From contig JAFSYD010000241.1 in the NCBI GenBank assembly GCA_017443685.1, positions 1 through 5,241 of the forward strand: 5,241 nucleotides of DNA, given 5' to 3'. Origin of the DNA: Lachnospiraceae bacterium (GTDB lineage: Bacteria > Bacillota > Clostridia > Lachnospirales > Lachnospiraceae). The first letter of the stretch is position 1, and every line of letters starts with the position of its first letter. The notes below the pieces were generated by a model, which was not told the DNA's origin, did no database searches, and saw nothing but the letters and a program-made list of their open reading frames with translations. Position numbers and translations under genes: made by a program. Of this stretch, positions 1 to 4,129 are shown in pieces.

Positions 1-179
1 CCCTCCGCCGCTGCCGTAAGGATCGATACCCGCGCAAGCTTCCATATAAAAAGCGCCTCCACCGCCGCGATGACGAGAGCGATCATACAGGCCCGGTAGC
101 CGGGCATTTTCAGCAACGCAAGCGCCACGACCAGCCACAGGATCGGCAGCAGCGCCAGAATAAAATTCGTAACCAGCAT
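1..179 (-). CDS. lctP: L-lactate permease (LctP family), N-terminal fragment
   Basis: Reading the minus strand from an ATG at 179 gives about 59 residues that run off the left edge of the window. The protein begins MLVTNFILALLPILWLVVAL, followed by KMPGYRACMIALVIAAVEALF and then WKLARVSILTAAAEG. A first membrane segment (about residues 5-23), a short basic loop with a K-MP motif, a second membrane segment (about 31-46) and the A-A-EG end match the start of LctP-type lactate/proton symporters as I recall the family. Those are roughly 500-residue inner-membrane proteins that take up lactate or glycolate. A modest GGGGAA ribosome binding site lies about 7 bases before the ATG. The ATG at 192 upstream is in another frame. 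The gene is divergent from the plus-strand gene and has its own sigma-A promoter. The family call rests only on the N-terminus, so the exact substrate (lactate or a related 2-hydroxy acid) is not settled. Confidence 0.8.
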   Translation of the reverse strand, partial: MLVTNFILALLPILWLVVALALLKMPGYRACMIALVIAAVEALFIWKLARVSILTAAAE

Positions 180-265
180 ATGTATTCCCCATCTTCAAAA
201 AAAACCGTGATAACCGCCCTCCGTCGTCACACCCCCCGAAAGGCGCATCTGTTGCAATCCGTCTA

Positions 266-294
266 AGTATAGCACGAAACGGGGTGGTTTTCAA
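266..294 (-). promoter_or_regulatory. Sigma-A promoter of the lactate permease gene
   Basis: On the minus strand a -35 box TTGAAA (294-289) is followed by a 17-base spacer and a -10 box TATACT (271-266). A TG lies one base before the -10, making it an extended -10. The predicted start of transcription is near 259, which gives a leader of about 80 bases before the ATG at 179. I saw no convincing operator palindrome or attenuator hairpin in that leader. The T-run in it (minus strand, about 204-197) has no stable stem in front of it. Confidence 0.75.
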
Positions 295-324
295 ATGGAT
301 TCGGCGAAGCGTTCCCCGCTGAAA

Positions 325-371
325 ACTTTTCATATTTTTTTATAAAAAACCCTAATCTTTTTTAAAAAACA
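325..371. other. AT-rich A/T-tract block in the divergent intergenic region
   Basis: The stretch between the lactate permease promoter and the plus-strand gene is strongly AT-rich. It holds two short self-complementary tracts, about 335-349 (T-run, ATA, A-run) and 358-369 (T6A6). Part of it forms the spacer and upstream flank of the predicted SigD promoter. Such tracts could act as bent DNA or an UP-like element. They are not followed by any gene end, so a terminator role is unlikely. The rest of the 180-497 intergenic region is accounted for by the two promoters and the leader described separately. Confidence 0.4.
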
Positions 372-379
372 TCCGATAT
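353..379 (+). promoter_or_regulatory. Probable flagellar sigma factor (SigD/FliA, sigma-28) promoter
   Basis: The -35 element TAAT (353-356, preceded by CC) and the -10 element TCCGATAT (372-379) are separated by exactly 15 bases. The consensus recalled for B. subtilis SigD is TAAA-N15-GCCGATAT, so 10 of 12 positions match at the ideal spacing, including the full CCGATAT core. The predicted transcription start is near 386, about 112 bases before the ATG at 498. I found no good sigma-A alternative with correct spacing for this gene. This places the downstream gene in the motility regulon by inference. Confidence 0.65.
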
Positions 380-418
380 TAGTTACAGAAAACTATCTTT
401 GTCTCCATTTTCGTACCC

Positions 419-493
419 ATGGAGAGGAGGATACGCACGTGCAAAACGGATTTTGCACAAGACACCTTATTCACTGTCACAACCAAGGAGGGA
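419..493 (+). promoter_or_regulatory. GGA-rich leader with a GGA-loop hairpin; possible CsrA target
   Basis: The leader holds a perfect 8-bp hairpin at 439-458: GTGCAAAA pairs with TTTTGCAC around a CGGA tetraloop. The loop region reads ACGGA, which fits the ANGGA core bound by CsrA. Other GGA motifs are at 421-423, 426-428, 429-431, 487-489 and 491-493. The one at 487-489 (context AAGGA) is inside the Shine-Dalgarno sequence. A GGA in a hairpin loop plus a second at the ribosome binding site is the arrangement known for the B. subtilis flagellin (hag) leader, where CsrA blocks translation. The hairpin is not followed by a T-run, so it is not a terminator. The CsrA role is inference. Confidence 0.45.
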
Positions 494-497
494 AACT

Positions 498-1115
498 ATG
501 GATATCAATTCTTTAAGCAGTGTGACTTCTTCCATCGCCACTTCCGGTGCTTACACAAGCAAGGAAACGACGAAGGCCGATCCGGAAAAAGAAACGAAAA
601 AGACCGCGAACGACGTTGCCGCCGTTTATGAAAAGTCTTCCGATACGGCGTCCGCGAAGACGAAGAACACTTCCAAGAATGCGGGCATTGACCGCGATGC
701 GATCATCGCAAAGATGAAATCCGATATGGAATCGCAGAAAGCGCAGCTGTTCGACATCGTTAAGAACTCGATCAGCGGACAGGGCAAATCCTTCGGAATG
801 GCCACCGAGGACGATATGTGGAAGTTCCTCGCCGGCGGCGACTTTACCGTAGACGCCGCTACGAAGGCGCAGGCACAGGCTGATATCGCCGAGGACGGCT
901 ACTGGGGCGTCGACCAGACCTCCGACCGCATCCTTGATTTCGCTAAGGCGCTTGCGGGAAATGATCCGGACAAGGCCGAGGAATTCCTCGACGCTTTCAA
1001 GAAGGGCTTCAAGGAAGCGACAAAGACCTGGGGCAAGGATCTTCCGGACATCTCGTCAAAGACCTATGATGCCGTTGTCGAGAAGTTCGACAAATGGAAG
1101 AACGGCGAAGAATAA
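498..1115 (+). CDS. Uncharacterised 205-residue soluble protein, probable motility-regulon member
   Basis: The start ATG at 498 is chosen because AAGGAGGG (485-492) lies 5 bases upstream. The in-frame TTG at 399 would add 33 residues from the leader and has no ribosome binding site. The protein starts MDINSLSSVTSSIATSGAYT and has no signal peptide, membrane segment or cysteine. Residues 1-60 are Ser/Thr/Lys-rich and probably disordered, with a DVAAVYEKS element at 39-47. Residues 62-92 look like an amphipathic helix. Residues 101-205 look like a folded helical domain, with EDDMWKFLAGG (104-114), EDGYWGVDQTSDRILDFAKAL (132-152) and a Trp-containing C-terminal helix (YDAVVEKFDKW, 190-200). From memory, similar proteins occur uncharacterised in motile Lachnospiraceae, and the ADRI-F-AKAL part faintly recalls DUF5610-like domains. 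Neither point is verified. The flagellar-type promoter and leader suggest a motility-linked job, perhaps as a flagellar export substrate. The heavy use of AAG lysine codons would suit strong expression. Confidence 0.85.
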   Translation: MDINSLSSVTSSIATSGAYTSKETTKADPEKETKKTANDVAAVYEKSSDTASAKTKNTSKNAGIDRDAIIAKMKSDMESQKAQLFDIVKNSISGQGKSFGMATEDDMWKFLAGGDFTVDAATKAQAQADIAEDGYWGVDQTSDRILDFAKALAGNDPDKAEEFLDAFKKGFKEATKTWGKDLPDISSKTYDAVVEKFDKWKNGEE

Positions 1116-1135
1116 GCATTATTTTCACAGACGCA

Positions 1136-1171
1136 AAACACCGGCGGAACATTTCTTTTCCGCCGGTGTTT
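1136..1171. terminator. Bidirectional rho-independent terminator between convergent genes
   Basis: A perfect 14-bp inverted repeat (1136-1149 with 1158-1171) encloses an 8-base loop (1150-1157), and its core is CACCGGCGG/CCGCCGGTG. On the plus strand the stem ends in TTT and runs into a T/C-rich tract. On the minus strand it ends in TTTT. It begins 20 bases after the stop of the plus-strand gene, and its right edge touches the stop codon of the minus-strand alarmone synthetase, so it can serve both. Confidence 0.9.
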
Positions 1172-1830
1172 CATTCCTCTTTCTTCGCCTCTAAGATCGC
1201 CTCGTTCAGCGACAGCATCTTCGCGTCAAGCATCGCAACGATCCCGGAGCATTCGCGCAGATCCTTGCTGATATAATCCGGCGCATGCCCTTCGAATTTG
1301 TAGTAGATCTTATGCTCGAGGCTCGCCCAAAAATCCATCGCGATCGTCCGGATCTGAATCTCGATTTTGGTATCCACCACCTTATCCGACAGAAAGATCG
1401 GGATCGCCACGAGCATATGATAGCTCTTGTACCCGCTTTCCTTCGGATTCCTGATGTAATCCTTGACCGAGATCACCGTGATGTCGTTCTGTCTTCCGAT
1501 CATATCCGCAAGCCGGTAAATATCCGACGTAAAGGAACAGACGATCCTAAGCCCCGCAATATCGTTGCAGTAGGTCACCATATTTTCGATGCTGTCCGAA
1601 TACCCGTAACGCTTCAGCTTCTTAATGATACTCTCCGGACTTTTCACACGCGACTTCACATATTCGATCGGATTGTACTGATGCGTGTGCTGAAATTCGT
1701 CGTTTAAAATCTCGACCTTCGTACCGATCTCTTTTAGCGCGGAATTATATAGAAGCATCATGGAATTCCAGGTATCGATCCCCTCGTTCCTGCATTGATG
1801 CACATATTCCGTCTGATCCATTTTCACCAT
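1171..1830 (-). CDS. Small alarmone synthetase, GTP pyrophosphokinase ((p)ppGpp synthetase, RelQ/YjbM type)
   Basis: This cytosolic enzyme would transfer pyrophosphate from ATP to GDP or GTP to make ppGpp/pppGpp. The product is 219 residues, the usual size of stand-alone small synthetases (about 210). It lacks the HD hydrolase domain and the TGS/ACT regions of long Rel proteins. Visible synthetase motifs are NPIEYVKSRVKSPESIIKKL (53-72, basic nucleotide-binding region), NDIAGLRIVC (89-98), KDYI (123-126), GYKSYH (133-138), EIQIRT (157-162, including the catalytic Glu) and WASLEHKIYYK (168-178). All key motifs are intact. The C-terminal helix (about 190-219) matches the part that forms tetramers in RelQ-like enzymes. 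The ATG at 1830 is preferred over the ATG at 1821 because AAGGGGA lies 5 bases before it. It is the last gene of the minus-strand train, 37 bases after the 88-residue protein gene. RelP/YwaC type cannot be excluded. Confidence 0.92.
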   Translation of the reverse strand: MVKMDQTEYVHQCRNEGIDTWNSMMLLYNSALKEIGTKVEILNDEFQHTHQYNPIEYVKSRVKSPESIIKKLKRYGYSDSIENMVTYCNDIAGLRIVCSFTSDIYRLADMIGRQNDITVISVKDYIRNPKESGYKSYHMLVAIPIFLSDKVVDTKIEIQIRTIAMDFWASLEHKIYYKFEGHAPDYISKDLRECSGIVAMLDAKMLSLNEAILEAKKEE

Positions 1831-1867
1831 GATATCCCCTTGCCCTCACAGTCACCTGTGTAAAAAA

Positions 1868-2134
1868 TCAATAATCCTCTTCCAGAATCTCAATTTCCAG
1901 ATAGTCAAAATCCACCGGTTCGATAAACGCGTCCCGGTTAAACCGCGCCTTGCCGTGCTTCTTAAACGCCGCGACCGTCGCATCGAACCATTGCGGCGTA
2001 CCGATATCCAACCGGTAAGCAGCCTCCTTTACCCCGTTAAAAATCTTATGTGTCCGCGTCTCATCGGAATAATCCTCGATTACGGTATCGCCCACCATCC
2101 GGGCGTCCTTCCATTCCTTGAACCAAAGCTTCAT
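1868..2134 (-). CDS. Conserved-looking small protein of unknown function (88 residues)
   Basis: The protein begins MKLWFKEWKDARMVGDTVIE and ends FIEPVDFDYLEIEILEEDY. It is soluble, has no cysteine and no signal sequence, and carries an acidic C-terminal tail (residues 71-88). A basic stretch lies at 58-67 (FKKHGKARFN), and TRTHKIF (27-33) is another distinctive element. I do not recognise a named domain. From memory, short proteins with the same MKLW, TRTHK, KARF and FDYLEI pattern occur in Lachnospiraceae, unverified. The ATG at 2134 is chosen because it lies 4 bases after the methyltransferase stop, which suggests translational coupling. The same frame stays open up to 2251, but that extension lies inside the methyltransferase gene and its composition is unlike the rest of the protein. 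The ribosome binding site is weak (AGAG), which fits coupling. The location between an RNA methyltransferase and an alarmone synthetase does not reveal the function. Confidence 0.8.
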   Translation of the reverse strand: MKLWFKEWKDARMVGDTVIEDYSDETRTHKIFNGVKEAAYRLDIGTPQWFDATVAAFKKHGKARFNRDAFIEPVDFDYLEIEILEEDY

Positions 2135-2138
2135 ATTC

Positions 2139-3041
2139 TTATATTCTCTGCACCCAATCGGATGAAGCAGGCAATCGGCCTCCGCCGCCGACCGATGCCT
2201 CCCGCCGCTGCCGCAGCGCTTCATAGGACAGTATCCCTGCCGCCATCGCAACGTTCAGCGACTCCAGGCTGCTGCTTACCATCGGGATCGTCACCGCCCC
2301 ATTGCAGACCGCCGCCGTCCGTTCCGATACGCCATGGGCCTCATTGCCGAGGACAAAAGCCGTCGCCCCCGCAAACGATCCCTCGACAAACGCGTACAGA
2401 TCCTTTTCTCCCAGCGTCGCGGCATAGGTAATGATCCCCTGTCCGCACAGATGCCCGATCGCCTCCGGTACGTCATCCACGACCACAAAAGGCATCCTGA
2501 AAATGCTCCCCATCGTCGCCCGCACCACCTTCGGCGCGAACACATCCGTTGTATCCTTCGACAGGATGATCCCTGTCACGCCTGCTGCCTCTGCCACACG
2601 AAAGATCGTCCCGAGATTCCCCGGATCGGAAATATCCTCCAGGATAAGGAGCAAAGGAGCCTCCGTACGGACACGTCCTTTCGCCTCCGGCGAAGCGGCT
2701 TGCAAAGCTGCCTCTCCTGGCGCGCTTACTCCTGTCACATCTTCCCAGGTATATTCCGGCATCCGCACCACCGCCAGCATCCCCTGCGGGTGCCGCGTAT
2801 CGGAAAGGCGGCGCATCACGTCGTCGGAAACGATCTCCGTGGGAATACTGTGAATAAAAAGGGCGGATACTTCATCCGCCCGACTCTCCGATATATATAA
2901 TTCCTTAATGGCGCTTCGCGGAATATCCGATACGATCCGCTTCCCTTCGCAAACGAATGTCCGCGAATCGTATCGATCCCGCTTTTTATTAAGGAGCCTA
3001 CTAACTGTCTTAATTTTGGAATTCGATTGGCTTTCTATCAT
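2139..3041 (-). CDS. TrmH/SpoU-family RNA 2'-O-methyltransferase (RlmB/YsgA-like)
   Basis: This SPOUT-class enzyme would use S-adenosylmethionine to methylate a ribose 2'-OH in rRNA or tRNA. An N-terminal substrate-binding domain (about 1-95) starts with SKIKTVSRLL and includes FVCEGKRIV (29-37). The knotted catalytic domain (about 129-280) shows all three family motifs: DPGNLGTIFRVAEAAG (139-154, with Asn142 and Arg148), FVLGNEAHGVSE (229-240) and IPMVSSSLESLNVAMAAGI (252-270). The length of 300 residues exceeds the usual 240-270. The excess sits in an Ala/Ser/Pro-rich linker (about 103-128) and a Gly-rich C-terminal tail (about 281-300). The ATG overlaps the pfkA stop by one base (TAATG) and has no strong ribosome binding site of its own, so translation is probably coupled to pfkA. 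The RNA target cannot be read from the sequence: G2251 of 23S rRNA is only the RlmB precedent. Confidence 0.9.
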   Translation of the reverse strand: MIESQSNSKIKTVSRLLNKKRDRYDSRTFVCEGKRIVSDIPRSAIKELYISESRADEVSALFIHSIPTEIVSDDVMRRLSDTRHPQGMLAVVRMPEYTWEDVTGVSAPGEAALQAASPEAKGRVRTEAPLLLILEDISDPGNLGTIFRVAEAAGVTGIILSKDTTDVFAPKVVRATMGSIFRMPFVVVDDVPEAIGHLCGQGIITYAATLGEKDLYAFVEGSFAGATAFVLGNEAHGVSERTAAVCNGAVTIPMVSSSLESLNVAMAAGILSYEALRQRREASVGGGGRLPASSDWVQRI

Positions 3042-4021
3042 TATCTTGTCGTCGTAAGGGACTTCGCAAGTTCGATCTGATACTCGTCAAGATCCTTCTG
3101 CATCGCGAGCGCCTCATCAATATCGAAATCAACAAACTCACCATGACGGTAGCCGACCACGCGGTTGCTCTTGCCTTCGCAGAGCAGGTCTACCGCACGC
3201 GCGCCCATCGTCGCCGCGTATACACGGTCCTTGCAGGTCGGGCTGCCGCCGCGCTGCATATGACCTAAGATCGTCGCCCTGGTCTCAACGCCCGTTGCTG
3301 CCTCGATCCGCTTCGCCATGGATGCGGAATGACCGATCCCCTCGGCGTTGATGATGATATGATTATTACGTCCCAGTCTCTGTCCGGCGATCAGGTGGTT
3401 CACGATCTGCTGCTCGTCATAATCGAACCGCTCGGGAAGAAGCACATCCTCCGCACCGTTCGCGATCGCGCACCATAACGCGATATAACCGGCGCCGCGC
3501 CCCATAACCTCAACGATCGAGCAGCGGTCATGCGAGGAAGACGTATCGCGGATCTTATCGATCGCTTCCATCGCGGTGTTCACAGCCGTATCAAAACCGA
3601 TCGTATACTCGGTGCAGGCAATGTCCAGATCGATCGTGCCCGGCACGCCGATCGTATTGATCCCCTTCGCCGCGAGCTTCTGCGCCCCCTGGAAGGAACC
3701 GTCGCCGCCGATGACAACCAGTCCGTCGATCCCGTGCTTCTTGCAGATGTCAGCCCCCTTCTGCTGATACTCATCCTCCTTGAACTCTAAGCACCTTGCC
3801 GTCTGTAAAATGGTACCGCCCCGGGAAATGATATCCGAAACGGAGAAACGGTCCATATCTATGATCTCTTCATCCAGCAGACCGGCGTAACCGCGCTTGA
3901 TCCCCTTCACCGTCTTGCCGTTATGGATCGCCCGACGGACAACCGCGCGGATCGCCGCGTTCATCCCCGGCGCGTCGCCGCCGCTTGTCAATACCCCGAT
4001 GGTCTTGATCTCTTTCGCCAT
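3041..4021 (-). CDS. pfkA: ATP-dependent 6-phosphofructokinase
   Basis: The enzyme phosphorylates fructose 6-phosphate to fructose 1,6-bisphosphate, the committed step of glycolysis, in the cytosol, usually as a homotetramer. The product is 326 residues, against about 320 for bacterial PfkA. Motifs in order are TSGGDAPGMNAAIR (12-25), GGDGS (105-109), PGTIDLD (127-133, with catalytic Asp131), the IGFDTAVNTAMEAIDKIRDT helix (141-160), SHDR (163-166), MGRGAGYIA (173-181) and LGHMQRGGSP (252-261). Gly in GGDGS and in PGTID are the residues typical of ATP-dependent rather than PPi-dependent enzymes. Arg25, Arg29, Arg58 and Glu191 match effector-site positions of E. coli PfkA, so allosteric control is likely. 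One oddity is TIDLD in place of the usual TIDND. AAGGGGGA (4030-4037) lies 8 bases before the ATG. The gene follows dnaE by about 108 bases, a gap that carries a promoter. Confidence 0.96.
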   Translation of the reverse strand: MAKEIKTIGVLTSGGDAPGMNAAIRAVVRRAIHNGKTVKGIKRGYAGLLDEEIIDMDRFSVSDIISRGGTILQTARCLEFKEDEYQQKGADICKKHGIDGLVVIGGDGSFQGAQKLAAKGINTIGVPGTIDLDIACTEYTIGFDTAVNTAMEAIDKIRDTSSSHDRCSIVEVMGRGAGYIALWCAIANGAEDVLLPERFDYDEQQIVNHLIAGQRLGRNNHIIINAEGIGHSASMAKRIEAATGVETRATILGHMQRGGSPTCKDRVYAATMGARAVDLLCEGKSNRVVGYRHGEFVDFDIDEALAMQKDLDEYQIELAKSLTTTR

Positions 4022-4061
4022 TGTATCGCTCCCCCTTAATCATCAAAAAAAGTGCACTATT

Positions 4062-4090
4062 ATTTTAATCGCTTTTGCATAGAAATTCAA
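4062..4090 (-). promoter_or_regulatory. Sigma-A promoter for pfkA and downstream genes
   Basis: On the minus strand, TTGAAT (4090-4085), a 17-base spacer and TAAAAT (4067-4062) fit a sigma-A promoter (4/6 and 5/6 matches). The predicted start is near 4055, giving a leader of about 34 bases that contains the pfkA ribosome binding site. I see no terminator hairpin between dnaE and pfkA, so this promoter probably adds to read-through from dnaE. Confidence 0.6.
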
Positions 4091-4108
4091 GAGAAATGTT
4101 ACCAAATA

Positions 4109-4125
4109 TTGTATAAATTTTACAA
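4109..4125. promoter_or_regulatory. Hyphenated palindrome upstream of the pfkA promoter; possible operator
   Basis: The sequence TTGTATAAATTTTACAA has 5-base inverted arms (TTGTA/TACAA) around a 7-base AT centre. It lies 18 bases upstream of the -35 box. The arms resemble half of a Rex-type site (TTGTTAA...TTAACAA) but do not match it well. The AT-rich context makes chance palindromes likely, so this is only a candidate site. Confidence 0.25.
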
Positions 4126-4129
4126 AAAT

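Noticed and set aside
335..369. T-run/A-run palindromes as terminators
   Set aside because: They consist only of A/T pairs, follow no gene end, and overlap the predicted SigD promoter.
399..497. TTG start at 399 extending the 205-residue protein by 33 residues
   Set aside because: It has no ribosome binding site, it would translate the leader hairpin region, and the ATG at 498 has an ideal AAGGAGGG 5 bases upstream.
419..631. Plus-strand frame starting at ATG 419 (70 codons)
   Set aside because: It lies mostly inside the real gene in another frame, has no ribosome binding site, and gives a product of arginine-rich shadow composition.
2135..2251. Longer start for the 88-residue protein inside the methyltransferase gene
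   Set aside because: The extra 39 residues are Cys/Gly/Arg-rich and unlike the rest, they come from the overlapped methyltransferase sequence, and the ATG at 2134 fits a 4-base coupled junction.
1285..2900. Long plus-strand frames at 1285-1707, 1829-2431, 2334-2900 and 2431-2853
   Set aside because: They are antisense to the alarmone synthetase, small protein and methyltransferase genes, whose motifs are intact. The antisense products are Arg/His/Pro-rich and lack domains.
3041..4021. PPi-dependent phosphofructokinase
   Set aside because: GGDGS and PGTID carry the glycines typical of ATP users. PPi enzymes usually have Asp and Lys at these positions.
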